Source of the DNA: Acinetobacter nosocomialis | GTDB taxonomy: Bacteria > Pseudomonadota > Gammaproteobacteria > Pseudomonadales > Moraxellaceae | Direction: 5' to 3' | NCBI GenBank assembly: GCA_025736915.1 | Contig: CP107049.1 | Span: 744,001-808,000, forward strand | Length of the DNA: 64,000 nt | Part shown: one piece after another, positions 23,382 to 31,974 of the stretch | Position numbering within the stretch: the first letter of the stretch is position 1 | Layout of the letters: every line of letters begins with the position of its first letter | The notes under the pieces: model-generated | Database searches by the model: none | What the model was told of the DNA's origin: nothing | What the model saw: only the letters and a program-made list of their open reading frames with translations | Position numbers and translations under genes: made by a program

Positions 23382-24698
23382 TTAATTTCCTTTGTTTGCC
23401 CAATATTCACGGTTACGTTTATTCATTTCAGCCGGTGTAATTGGTGCACGACCAAAGTCACGAGTTGAAATGCCCGAACGAACACCCGCGGAGTTGTTTT
23501 TTTGCTTGATTAGTTCAGATGCCCCAATAAATGCAGCATCGACTGTATGAACTGGCATAGTGTCAAAGTTTGGATTTGCACCAACAAACGGCGCTAAGAC
23601 CTTTTGCCCATCTTCTGTAGCATGCGCTTGTTTGAGAACATTACGCTTTGTATTTAAAACGGCTTGTCCATTATTGGCACTGTCGAAAGTTGGCATTTTA
23701 AAGCCAGGTACTAACACTTCTGCACGGGATAAAACTTCCTGAAGGGAATCGCCTGTATGGTTTTGAATACCTTGTTCAGATAATTTTTGAGCTTGTTCAG
23801 CTTCTAAAATATCGTCTTCGGTTTTCTTACCTTCGCCGTCGCCTTCTTCACCATCTTCATCTTCGGTTTTCTTTTCAGAATCATCAGAATCTTTGGTTTT
23901 TTTCTTCTCCAAAGCCACCAATCTAGCATCCATAGTTTTGAGGGTTTTTAGAATTTGAAGATTGATAGTAGCATCAGTTGTTTTCCCACCCTCATCATCA
24001 CCTTCACCATCTTCATCTTCGGTTTCTGACTCTTCATCATCCGAAGTTTTGGCTTTATCTAAAGCCTCATCGATTGTACGTTTAGCTTTGCGCAAGCTTT
24101 CTAACCAGCCTTTATTTGGTTTAGGCATAAAACTATCTCCGATTTTACAACGCGACCCACAACGCCCCTTATCAACCAGAGCAATGTGATTACCAAAAAT
24201 ATTTGTTTGAAGTCCTTTTCCTACGCTGATTTCTGTGTAATCAGCATCATATCCTAAAGAGACCTCAACCTTTCCTTTCATCACAGCATCAATCATGTCT
24301 TTGTCTGTAATGAGCAGATCCGCAACTAAACAATCAGAATTTTCAGCCTCTCCACGGCGTACATCATTTGCAGTACCGTTCGTGAGTTGCTTCCAATTCT
24401 CTGGTGTTACCCAATCCTTAGGATGATCATCAGTAACAGATTTTCCTTCGAAACTTGCGATCGTACGTGGATCGAATAAAACATCTTCACCACGTTCAAT
24501 AATTATTAGGCCAGAGTTATCAGCGGTAACTGGCACCTCACCATCGCTATAAAGCAATTTACCAATCCGAGCTAATGGCACCTCTCGACAAAGTAAATAA
24601 CCTTCAGGAGTAGTTTCCCGTGTTCGCCCAATTTGGCCAGTAGTGTAGAAGTTGGATCTATCTATCGTGGCCTTCGATTTTGGTTTCTTTTTAAACAT
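23382..24698 (-). CDS. DUF2213 prohead protease-scaffold type protein
   Basis: A 438-residue protein. Residues of about 20-190 match DUF2213 (GYLLCREVPLARIG, TADNSGLIIIERG, VTDDHPKDWVTPENW, IFGNHIALVDKGRCG), the capsid maturation protease-like fold. Residues of about 195-300 are a long acidic, repetitive scaffold-like segment with two copies of a TEDEDGE block, the DNA of which is a 24-base direct repeat (23846-23869 and 24002-24025). The C-terminal part is unknown. It probably acts in head assembly and is removed or digested afterwards. Confidence 0.82.
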   Translation of the reverse strand: MFKKKPKSKATIDRSNFYTTGQIGRTRETTPEGYLLCREVPLARIGKLLYSDGEVPVTADNSGLIIIERGEDVLFDPRTIASFEGKSVTDDHPKDWVTPENWKQLTNGTANDVRRGEAENSDCLVADLLITDKDMIDAVMKGKVEVSLGYDADYTEISVGKGLQTNIFGNHIALVDKGRCGSRCKIGDSFMPKPNKGWLESLRKAKRTIDEALDKAKTSDDEESETEDEDGEGDDEGGKTTDATINLQILKTLKTMDARLVALEKKKTKDSDDSEKKTEDEDGEEGDGEGKKTEDDILEAEQAQKLSEQGIQNHTGDSLQEVLSRAEVLVPGFKMPTFDSANNGQAVLNTKRNVLKQAHATEDGQKVLAPFVGANPNFDTMPVHTVDAAFIGASELIKQKNNSAGVRSGISTRDFGRAPITPAEMNKRNREYWANKGN

Positions 24699-24719
24699 GG
24701 CTCACCTTTATGCAGGCAA

Positions 24720-24745
24720 TAAAAAACCACCCGAAGGTGGTTTTT
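24720..24745 (-). terminator. Intrinsic terminator after the DUF2158 gene
   Basis: ACCACC, loop, GGTGGT flanked by A and T runs, so it works in either direction. It lies between the DUF2158 gene and the DUF2213 gene. Confidence 0.8.
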
Positions 24746-24762
24746 ATTTATCTAAGTTTGAT

Positions 24763-24924
24763 TTATTCGACTTTGTTTAAAACAGCTAAAGGAACTTTAG
24801 TCGTTTTTACTTCACCATTTTCATACCATGTACACGCGGCATAGTTTTGCAAAATAATTTCCCCTACAGTCATTTGAGGCCCACCAGATTTAAGCTCAAC
24901 AATATCACCAACTTTAATTGACAT
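24763..24924 (-). CDS. DUF2158 (YodC-like) small protein
   Basis: A 53-residue protein, MSIKVGDIVELKSGGPQMTV through KVPLAVLNKVE. It matches the YodC/DUF2158 family (VGD-V-LKSGGP-MTV), small KOW-like beta proteins frequent in phages. A clear AAGGA lies upstream of the ATG at 24924. The role is unknown; an accessory host-interaction protein is possible. It sits alone between the head morphogenesis and scaffold genes, followed by its own terminator. Confidence 0.8.
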   Translation of the reverse strand: MSIKVGDIVELKSGGPQMTVGEIILQNYAACTWYENGEVKTTKVPLAVLNKVE

Positions 24925-24990
24925 ATTTTTTCCTTATAAAGTTCAAAATGATAAATATACCAGTAGTTTCGGAGTTTACAATTAATATCT

Positions 24991-25722
24991 CTAATCAATT
25001 GGTATTAAAGGCTCAGGATAACATCGGCAATTCGGCAAACATCCCGCATGACCTTCCATTCCGTCTAAGATAGGCGGATTGTCCCAAGCAACAAATTTTC
25101 CATTCATTTCCTTGTGACTCTGCCTAACATCGCCGTCTTCACTGGTACGCCAGATATAACCCTCGGATCCAAGATTCTCGGCTCTAGTTTGAGTAAATAC
25201 GCATGATGCTCGGCTAACCTCAGTACGTGCAATCGTGTTTGCTCTGGACTTTGTGACACGGCCCGTTGCCATGATTAGTCCAGCTATCTCGCTTGAGCGG
25301 TTGCCTTCAATTAGCGATCGTGTAGATAGGTCGTGAATACGTTGAGCGGCATCAAGGGGTAATGACTTAATAAGCCTTACTTGATCATTCAGGAGTTGCT
25401 GATATACGGCTCCAGTATCGGTATTACGTATTTGTTCACGTACACCACGCGAAAGATCCTTAGCATAGATAAGCCAAGTTTTCTCATCACGTAGCGCCAC
25501 ATCCGTAATGATTCGGCCAGCGGCATTTTGTGCCCAAAACTGAAGTGTATTTGCATATTCATTTAATGATGCAATCATTAGCGGGTATGTTCTGGGATCG
25601 TTTACATCAAATCCCTTTACGATCGTATCAACATACCCCGCAATTTTTCTAAGCTGCTGACTGTATCGAATCTCGGTCTTTCTCGCCAGGTTCGGTGAGA
25701 TCCGACTTATTTGGCTCTTCAT
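24991..25722 (-). CDS. Head morphogenesis protein (Mu F / SPP1 gp7-like)
   Basis: A minor head protein of about 243 residues. The C-terminal domain carries the family pattern TIARTEVSRASCVFTQ, WRTSEDGDVRQSHKEMNGK and a final Cys/His set (GHAGCLPNCRCYPEP) that may bind metal. The ATG at 25722 has AAGG eight bases upstream; longer starts up to 25779 are possible. It overlaps the portal gene by about 75 bases in another frame. It would sit near the portal and act in early head assembly or DNA ejection. Confidence 0.85.
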   Translation of the reverse strand: MKSQISRISPNLARKTEIRYSQQLRKIAGYVDTIVKGFDVNDPRTYPLMIASLNEYANTLQFWAQNAAGRIITDVALRDEKTWLIYAKDLSRGVREQIRNTDTGAVYQQLLNDQVRLIKSLPLDAAQRIHDLSTRSLIEGNRSSEIAGLIMATGRVTKSRANTIARTEVSRASCVFTQTRAENLGSEGYIWRTSEDGDVRQSHKEMNGKFVAWDNPPILDGMEGHAGCLPNCRCYPEPLIPID

Positions 25723-27061
25723 CGTCATAACCTTCATTTGGTGGCGGTGGATCATCTTTAGCCTGGCTAATTTCCTCATCAGAAATATGAGAGAAAATAC
25801 CAGTAGATTCGCTTGATTGGCGTAATTCTTTTAACGCCGTTTGACGCGAGATAATTCCAGCCTCTTCAACCTTAGTAACTGCCTCGGCGACCTTTGCGGC
25901 AATCTCTGCCTTTTTCTCATCGTCTATTTGCCACAATGAAGCAAAATCAAACTTAAATGAGCTTGGTAGTGGTTTACCCAATTTTGACCGCGATACAATT
26001 TCAAGCAACTTATGCAACGGCGTACGCATACGGCCTTCTTGTTGCTGGTTGATGTTGTCGTAATAGTTGGATAGGTCAGACTCACCAGTTGCACTAAACC
26101 CCGCTGGCGATTGACCAAATAAGCGAACAAGAGGAATTCCCAAAGCACCTGCAATTTGTTGGCCAAACTGCATCAGAATATTATCAAGTCCAGAAAAACT
26201 ATATTGATGGGCCTCATAAGTATCTTCAGCATCCATCAGCGTTAGGCCTTCGTTAGATTGCCAAAGACGGATCTGATTGATTTGCTCAACTAAAGCGTCG
26301 TACATCCGACCTCCTGCGGCGATTAGATTACGTAACCCCTTAACCTTGTAAGTGCGTAGGTGTGCTTTATAGATGAGTTGACCAGCGCCTAAAGTAGCGC
26401 TATCAAAAATTGTTAGCCGATCCTCTAAGCGCTCAATAACAGATTGGCCCCAAAGGTTTTCCGCTATAGCCTGCCAATATGGGAGCTTAATGCCATCCAT
26501 TCTAAAGACACGTGAATAATGGACTCTTTGATTACAAAGCCCCGCAGAATCTGTTCTGACGTCATAATATTTAGGCATCCCATAATCAGGCCCAAACTCA
26601 GTGACTAAATCTTGCAAAGTCGGTTGAACCATCCAGCGGTCCAAAACAAGCAGACCTTTGAATTGATCCTTGCCAATAGTATTTACATTAAGTGGAGTAG
26701 AAACATTTTGGCCATCGATCAGCATTACTGCGATAGCCCCGCCGTAAAGCCGAGACCAGCGGATAGTTTCATTGATCTTATCCCAAGCTTGTAACCGGTC
26801 TAGCTCCTGGTTAATTGCTTCAACATCCTCCGGGTTTTCCATACCGCGAATATTGATACCCTCGCGGGTCATATCATCCGCAACAACATCTACGGCTTGG
26901 CCAACCACCCAACTTGAGCGGTACATCGCTTCAAGTTTTACGCGATTACGACTTGTAAAGTTAAAGCCATACGTAGATTGATCGTGCTGATTACCAGAAC
27001 CTAAGCCAACGCGAGCGGCGAAATTCTGGAATGAGTCTTTAGTAAATTTAATTAAGCCCAT
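25649..27061 (-). CDS. Portal protein (DUF1073 family)
   Basis: A 470-residue protein with the diagnostic PLVRLFGQSPAGFSATGESD stretch and YRSSWVVGQAVDVVADDMTREG near the start. It forms the dodecameric DNA gate at one capsid vertex. The C-terminus is proline- and acid-rich (DDPPPPNEGYDDEEP). Some databases label this family after anti-CBASS Acb1 because of fusions; no such nuclease domain is visible here. It lies between terminase and minor head genes. Confidence 0.92.
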   Translation of the reverse strand: MGLIKFTKDSFQNFAARVGLGSGNQHDQSTYGFNFTSRNRVKLEAMYRSSWVVGQAVDVVADDMTREGINIRGMENPEDVEAINQELDRLQAWDKINETIRWSRLYGGAIAVMLIDGQNVSTPLNVNTIGKDQFKGLLVLDRWMVQPTLQDLVTEFGPDYGMPKYYDVRTDSAGLCNQRVHYSRVFRMDGIKLPYWQAIAENLWGQSVIERLEDRLTIFDSATLGAGQLIYKAHLRTYKVKGLRNLIAAGGRMYDALVEQINQIRLWQSNEGLTLMDAEDTYEAHQYSFSGLDNILMQFGQQIAGALGIPLVRLFGQSPAGFSATGESDLSNYYDNINQQQEGRMRTPLHKLLEIVSRSKLGKPLPSSFKFDFASLWQIDDEKKAEIAAKVAEAVTKVEEAGIISRQTALKELRQSSESTGIFSHISDEEISQAKDDPPPPNEGYDDEEPNKSDLTEPGEKDRDSIQSAA

Positions 27062-27072
27062 AACCTTCTCTT

Positions 27073-28731
27073 TTACAGCTTGCCCCAGACATTGAGTTCA
27101 GCAATTTTTGGGTTAAAACAAATCATGACGGCGTCACCACGGTTAGGTGATGCTGTGCCATCAGGCTGTTTATTAACTAGGATTTTTCCGACACCATTTT
27201 TTGTATAAGTCGGTTGAGATAACTCAGTTGCAAGTAATGCCAATTCCTTAGGATCGATTTCTTTAGTAGATAGTGAAATGATCATGTCAGGATCATAGTC
27301 AAGACCTTCGAGTGCTCTATAAGTCTCCTGAAAGCGCAAACGAAGTGACCACCAAGATTGAGCTTTAAGATTGGCAAAAAAGTCCTTGTTGTGACGATCC
27401 TCTACCATTTCCCCATCTGGGTCATGAACGGAACCAGATCCACGGAACGACTCGACATTGACTTCAAATAAGCCAAGTTCACGACGTTTTTCATTGATGA
27501 CACGCGCATCGCCTTTAACACCAGCGCCAAGCCCATCAGCATCATAGAAAAGCGTGTCTACTGATTTTTCCGCACAATAATCCATAGCCTTTTGAGTGGT
27601 CCCGAATATGTCATCACCTTTACCTGACCATGTAGCCAAATAATTCATGACAACGCCATGGCGACCCGCAAGCGAGTTTTTATCCTTGCCACCATCGGCA
27701 ACATCTAATCCAGCTATACGATCACCTGTAGGCTCAATTTGAAGTTTCTTATGTGCATCAAGCGAAGCCTGAACCCAAGCTGAAGGAATCAAGACACCCT
27801 CAACTGAAGCGGCGTAGTTAATATCGACCTCTTGAGCAAGAACCACATCGTCCAATGTCGCAAGCTGCTTTTCATACCACGGGTAAATAACTTTGCCATT
27901 GAAAGTAACAGTCCAATTTTTATCTGGGTTATCCCTCCAAGGCATAGTAAAGACTGAATAACGGCCGCTAAATCTATCCTGGTGAAATCGATCACCAATG
28001 CCGTTGGGAGTGGATCCTTTAATGTGTACGTTAGTGTTTTGCGAGATAGCAGCATCTACAGCTTCTTGCCGCTCTACGAATGCCCATTCATCCAAAAAGT
28101 ACATCGTGGTACGACCACCACGGCCGATATTGTCGCCAGCTTCACCCGTAATAGTTGCGCCGTTATCTGGGTTAATGATGCGCATGTAGTTATCGTGAAC
28201 TTTCTCAACAAAGCCCTTAGGTTTTAACCAGTCAGGCATTTTGCTGAACATATCGCGGAATTTATGAAATAGGGTTTTAGGGTCGCCTTTCTTATCTACG
28301 AGTTCTTCCTTACGGCTCCCGACACCACCCGCAAAACCTTCAACAAATAACCACCGATGCAAGAAAAAACCCAGCACAACATAGCTCATTCCTTCATCAC
28401 GGGATTTTTCAATAAGTCCGTGTGTCTGAGTGTTTTCACGCTCGATTAACCAATTTACGAGTTCAACTTGCTTGGGGCGTAAGACAAAAGGAATATTGGC
28501 CGGTAATCCAAAAGCCATACCACGCGGATCATACGTCCAGATCCAATGGTTAAACCAATGAACTGGATCCTTGCGGCATTTGTATATTTCCGCCTGGATA
28601 CTTAATTCGTTTTGCTCAATTACTGCCTTGTAGTAGTAGCGCCGTGTCATCTCAGCAATTACTTCAGGCAAGCGCGTATTTACCGTCCATTCTTTAATTA
28701 ACGGCGCTATTTCTTCCATTGCATAAGTCAT
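27073..28731 (-). CDS. Terminase large subunit
   Basis: A 552-residue packaging motor. The ATPase shows an atypical Walker A (EKSRDEGMS, about residues 108-116) and Walker B YFLDE (211-215). The RNase-H-like nuclease shows acidic residues Asp343 (AGLDVADGG), Asp397 (FYDADGLG) and the NRGDAVMI segment. It cuts concatemeric phage DNA and pumps it into heads. It overlaps the small subunit gene by four bases. Confidence 0.95.
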   Translation of the reverse strand: MTYAMEEIAPLIKEWTVNTRLPEVIAEMTRRYYYKAVIEQNELSIQAEIYKCRKDPVHWFNHWIWTYDPRGMAFGLPANIPFVLRPKQVELVNWLIERENTQTHGLIEKSRDEGMSYVVLGFFLHRWLFVEGFAGGVGSRKEELVDKKGDPKTLFHKFRDMFSKMPDWLKPKGFVEKVHDNYMRIINPDNGATITGEAGDNIGRGGRTTMYFLDEWAFVERQEAVDAAISQNTNVHIKGSTPNGIGDRFHQDRFSGRYSVFTMPWRDNPDKNWTVTFNGKVIYPWYEKQLATLDDVVLAQEVDINYAASVEGVLIPSAWVQASLDAHKKLQIEPTGDRIAGLDVADGGKDKNSLAGRHGVVMNYLATWSGKGDDIFGTTQKAMDYCAEKSVDTLFYDADGLGAGVKGDARVINEKRRELGLFEVNVESFRGSGSVHDPDGEMVEDRHNKDFFANLKAQSWWSLRLRFQETYRALEGLDYDPDMIISLSTKEIDPKELALLATELSQPTYTKNGVGKILVNKQPDGTASPNRGDAVMICFNPKIAELNVWGKL

Positions 28732-29243
28732 AACTTTCCATTAATCGCTAAACGTGAAAGTTCTTGCGGGGTGAGTTTGTCTAAATCTTCAGGTGTATAT
28801 ACCGGATTTGCTTCTGGCGGCTTCTCAGTATTTTCTGTTTTAACTGGTCCACCGCCTGCCCCTGTTATTTCCTTGCGATTGGTATATAAGCCACCAACCT
28901 CTTTTGCTGCCTGCTCTAATAAGCTCGGCACAATGACGGGGTTTTCTTTGAATTGTTCATGATCGATGAATCGTTGTAGACGCTTGAGGCGGTATGCAAT
29001 GTTTGCGATAGGAATGGAACTAAGATTATCGTTCATTTCCTTACGGACTCTATAGAACTCAGTTTTAAATTCTTCGCTTAAATCCTGTCCTGTTTTTTTA
29101 GTGGGGTCGTACGCTTCACACTGCTGTTTAGTTACGGTGATACCAAATTCTTCTTGGACGCCCTTCACTGTTTCTGTGGGTGTCTCATACATAGCAAGTG
29201 ACCGTACAATATAGAGTTTTACCCGTTTATTAAGCCTTGCCAT
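28728..29243 (-). CDS. Terminase small subunit (DUF2280 family)
   Basis: A 171-residue protein. The N-terminal half (VKLYIVRSLAMYETPTETVKGVQEEFGITVTKQQCEAYDP) is a helix-turn-helix of the DUF2280 type, which recognises the packaging site. The C-terminus (YTPEDLDKLTPQELSRLAING) is a short helical tail for large-subunit contact. It is the first gene of the packaging-head block; the pac or cos site should be nearby. Confidence 0.88.
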   Translation of the reverse strand: MARLNKRVKLYIVRSLAMYETPTETVKGVQEEFGITVTKQQCEAYDPTKKTGQDLSEEFKTEFYRVRKEMNDNLSSIPIANIAYRLKRLQRFIDHEQFKENPVIVPSLLEQAAKEVGGLYTNRKEITGAGGGPVKTENTEKPPEANPVYTPEDLDKLTPQELSRLAINGKL

Positions 29244-29288
29244 TTTTCTCTATCGTCCAAGTACGTCCAAGTAGAGTGGCAAAAAAAT

Positions 29289-29936
29289 TTAAACCACCTT
29301 TAAGTTACAAGTGCCACAAGCGTAATGAACATCAGCGCGTGTGAGCTGAGGTCTTTTATTAGCTGCTTCGACCATACGTTTAACATCCTCAGTTGCTCCA
29401 TATCGGCGAACTACCCCCACAAACTCTTCCACATCATGCCCCTGTATAGCTAACTTCGGCATGCCCGTTTCCCTGTTATAAGCTGGTGCTCCGTGTTGGT
29501 CTTTTTTGTGTGCAATGTGGTAAAGCTCATGTTCCACCAAAGCACAAAAGTCCACATCATTCGCAATCAAGGAATAAGAAGCGTCAAACGTAATTAAGTA
29601 TTCAGGTAAATATTCAAACCACTGAATGTATTGTTCTTCTTGTCGTTCTTTCTTCCATCCACCAGCATTGATCATTATTTTTTCGGTAGTACCAATAACC
29701 TGACGACCTTGCTTTTTAAAACCAGATCTAGCCCACATCACAGCAATTTCAGGATAACGAAATGAGCGTAAATGCATGTGATCAGGGTTATAAAGTTTTG
29801 ATTTTGGATTTAGAAAAACTTGTTTTATCCAGTCCCATAATTCAGGTGCCGGTACAAAGTTAGTTGTTCCCATTTCAAAAATGTATTCTGGAGGCATTGG
29901 GCGTGCAGGAATTTGAAAACCGACTTCGTTTTTCAT
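29289..29936 (-). CDS. Putative phage zinc metallopeptidase
   Basis: A 215-residue protein with an HExxH motif at residues 136-140 (VEHELYHIAHKKDQHG) and a later GHDVEEF that may give the third ligand. It matches the putative phage metallopeptidase domain. A CGTC pair lies near the C-terminus. It precedes the terminase genes. Its substrate is unknown; virion processing or host interference are both possible. Confidence 0.75.
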   Translation of the reverse strand: MKNEVGFQIPARPMPPEYIFEMGTTNFVPAPELWDWIKQVFLNPKSKLYNPDHMHLRSFRYPEIAVMWARSGFKKQGRQVIGTTEKIMINAGGWKKERQEEQYIQWFEYLPEYLITFDASYSLIANDVDFCALVEHELYHIAHKKDQHGAPAYNRETGMPKLAIQGHDVEEFVGVVRRYGATEDVKRMVEAANKRPQLTRADVHYACGTCNLKVV

Positions 29937-29950
29937 AATTTTTACCTATT

Positions 29951-29973
29951 AAAAAACCACCGCGTGGGTGGTT
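29951..29973 (-). terminator. Intrinsic terminator upstream of the metallopeptidase gene
   Basis: AACCACC, five-base loop, GGTGGTT and a T-run read leftward, just after the 29981-30298 gene. Confidence 0.8.
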
Positions 29974-29980
29974 CTTTTCT

Positions 29981-30298
29981 CTAACTATTAATAACGCCAT
30001 GTAACCAACCAAGATATTTATCTCTATCTCTAAAATTTGGTGAATCATTCGAATTAATGTCTATCCTATGTCCATTCACAGCAATTGAAAATCTATAAGG
30101 TGTTTGAAACAGGCTTCCTTTAGGGGCATCTAAATAGTTATTCCAGAACCAAAGATTATAAACCCAATTACCAACTTTTTTACTTTCGTCATCAAGATTC
30201 GGATGCTGAAGAATCCTTTCCGCCTGCTCTTCGATTTCTGGAAAACGTTCATGACTGACAAATGAATCATAAAGTTCTTCTAGTTTTCTGAATTCCAC
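29981..30298 (-). CDS. Hypothetical protein
   Basis: A 105-residue soluble protein I do not recognise (MEFRKLEELYDSFVSHERFPEIEEQAERIL). It is aromatic rich in the middle (NWVYNLWFWNNYLD). It is bounded by terminators on both sides (29951-29973 and 30376-30417), so it behaves as an independent moron-like unit within the late region. Confidence 0.6.
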   Translation of the reverse strand: MEFRKLEELYDSFVSHERFPEIEEQAERILQHPNLDDESKKVGNWVYNLWFWNNYLDAPKGSLFQTPYRFSIAVNGHRIDINSNDSPNFRDRDKYLGWLHGVINS

Positions 30299-30375
30299 TA
30301 TTATTTCTCTTTTATATAAGGAATTTTCAATATATCAAAATTCATTTATATAAGAGGTAATTAAATTCCTAAAAT

Positions 30376-30417
30376 TAAAAAGCCCCACCAATAATCGATA
30401 TTTAGCGGGGCTTTTTT
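30376..30417. terminator. Bidirectional intrinsic terminator
   Basis: AAAAAGCCCC and GGGGCTTTTTT enclose a loop of about 20 bases. It separates two small hypothetical genes and works in both directions. Confidence 0.78.
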
Positions 30418-30447
30418 GCGCCGTAATACGTCCGGCAAACGATAAAA

Positions 30448-30666
30448 CTAGTTTTTAGGCGCTCTTAAAATATCTAATACTAATTTAGACATTTCATGTA
30501 GATCGGAACCTACTGGCAACCAGAAATCATAAAAGGTGTTAGAACGACCATAAATCTGTTTGTAGTACTCAGTTTTGAAGGATGGATCAATATCAGAAGC
30601 TTTTAACAACTTCCCTTCTTTAACTATCACTTGCCCATCCAGTTCACCACTAACGCAGATATTCAT
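30448..30666 (-). CDS. Small hypothetical protein
   Basis: A 72-residue protein (MNICVSGELDGQVIVKEGKLL) that I do not recognise. Its start region (VSGELDGQVI) resembles short phage proteins of unknown role. It is followed by a terminator and preceded by a membrane protein gene; no ribosome site stands out. Confidence 0.5.
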   Translation of the reverse strand: MNICVSGELDGQVIVKEGKLLKASDIDPSFKTEYYKQIYGRSNTFYDFWLPVGSDLHEMSKLVLDILRAPKN

Positions 30667-30742
30667 TTAGCTAACCAGCTTTTAATTAGACTAGACTATA
30701 TCACAAAAGAAAACCTTCAGAAGGATGTTGTTATTTAGGAAC

Positions 30743-31324
30743 TTATTTGAGCTTTTTGTTCAAGTTATCATTTCTACAAGATTCGATCATTTCGTTTAAT
30801 CTTTCAAACATAATTTTTGACTCTTCAGAAATTGAAGGAAATCTTTCAAATTCTTCTTGTAGCATAATATTTATAAATCCATGTGAAGTACTCAAATAAG
30901 ATTCTAGCTCCTTATTTAGTACATTAAGGTTTAAATCTTTAATGTAGGAGTTAAGGACTCTTAGTTTCCAATATAATTTAAAGAACTCCGCTCTTTCCTC
31001 AACATCTTGTTCATTTTGACTTGACGGAAATCTATTTATGATAAAATTTATATCACTAACTAATGCTTTTATTTCTCTTAAGTCTTTATCTAAACTTTCT
31101 GAAATGTACTGGTCACGCCAATCGCTATAAAGTAACAATGCTAAAAATAAAGAAGTTACACTTAAACTGAATGTAATTAAATCATTAAATTTAATAGTTT
31201 CCATTGAAGGGAAAAAGAAATTAAATATTTTGTACCCACATATATATAGAAAAAATATAGATATAAAAATCAATATTAGAAAGCATACTTTCTCTGCAAT
31301 AGTTTTATTGTTCTTAGTTATCAC
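30743..31324 (-). CDS. Membrane protein of unknown function (two helices plus long cytoplasmic part)
   Basis: A 193-residue protein with membrane helices at about 12-36 (VCFLILIFISIFFLYICGYKIF) and 46-66 (LITFSLSVTSLFLALLLYSD), then about 125 residues of charged, helical sequence. It is very AT-rich compared with its neighbours. It lies between the putative late regulator and the head genes, with a terminator upstream, a usual place for morons. Superinfection exclusion is one possible role; this is speculation from layout only. Confidence 0.6.
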   Translation of the reverse strand: MITKNNKTIAEKVCFLILIFISIFFLYICGYKIFNFFFPSMETIKFNDLITFSLSVTSLFLALLLYSDWRDQYISESLDKDLREIKALVSDINFIINRFPSSQNEQDVEERAEFFKLYWKLRVLNSYIKDLNLNVLNKELESYLSTSHGFINIMLQEEFERFPSISEESKIMFERLNEMIESCRNDNLNKKLK

Positions 31325-31361
31325 AACTTAATACCATAATTTTAATTATGAATATTATAAC

Positions 31362-31388
31362 AAAAAAGCCCACCAAATGATGAGCTTT
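31362..31388 (-). terminator. Terminator downstream of the putative Q gene
   Basis: An 11-bp stem with two G-U pairs (AAAGCTCATCA with TGGTGGGCTTT, loop TT) and further T, read leftward. It lies just past the putative Q gene, where lambdoid phages place the late terminator overcome by antitermination. Confidence 0.7.
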
Positions 31389-31452
31389 AATACTAGTGCT
31401 TACTTACACTTCGAACACTATAGCACGAATATGCCACACCCTGTATTTACAG

Positions 31453-31974
31453 TCAAGAAGATTGATTTTCAACTACTACTGTTTTTATAAATTTATCAAA
31501 TTGAAAATGTGGGTAACGTGATTTGATGAAGGCTAAGCCGCATTTAATGTCCTGTTGGATTTGCGAACCGTATGTATTATTACTCTTTGCAATATCACGA
31601 ATTGACTCGCCCATTACATAGTGCCACCAGATTGCCCCCACCCATTCTCGAACAACCTCATCTTTAATATCTTTAAGATCAAGTAGAAGTTTATGAATAG
31701 CACGTGCTTCATTATCATTTAATTGACAGCAAGTACCTTTACGGCGTGAACACAAGCGATCTTTAAAATTCTCATCCCCCATGTACATAGCCATTAACAT
31801 TTCACGCTTTTCTTGAGTGATGCGTTTAGTTGGCATCGTCTTAACTATTTTGACCATTGTTTCAGTATCGCCGTTAAGCCATGCCCCAAGCTGACGGCAC
31901 CATTCTTCAAAACTATATTTAGACCAATTGACCGCTTGTAAAATGTGTTGTTGTGCTGCCATATTCATAATCAT
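31453..31974 (-). CDS. Putative late regulator / antitermination Q-like protein
   Basis: A 173-residue protein, last of the leftward early operon and followed by a terminator and the late genes, the classic place of Q. The C-terminal half (VREWVGAIWWHYVMGESIRDIAKSNNTYGSQIQQDIKCGLAFI) reads as a helix-turn-helix. A CSRRKGTCC pair of cysteines lies in the middle. The start could be 31974 (overlapping the upstream gene by ATGA), 31968 or 31962. Function is inferred mainly from position. Confidence 0.6.
   Translation of the reverse strand: MIMNMAAQQHILQAVNWSKYSFEEWCRQLGAWLNGDTETMVKIVKTMPTKRITQEKREMLMAMYMGDENFKDRLCSRRKGTCCQLNDNEARAIHKLLLDLKDIKDEVVREWVGAIWWHYVMGESIRDIAKSNNTYGSQIQQDIKCGLAFIKSRYPHFQFDKFIKTVVVENQSS

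Noticed and set aside
25649..27061. Portal gene as an anti-CBASS (Acb1) nuclease
   Set aside because: The DUF1073 family name is sometimes transferred from fusions. The sequence here is a plain portal protein with no visible HxT nuclease motifs.
29981..30666. The two small genes as a toxin-antitoxin pair
   Set aside because: A strong terminator separates them, neither has a recognised toxin or antitoxin motif, and they do not overlap.
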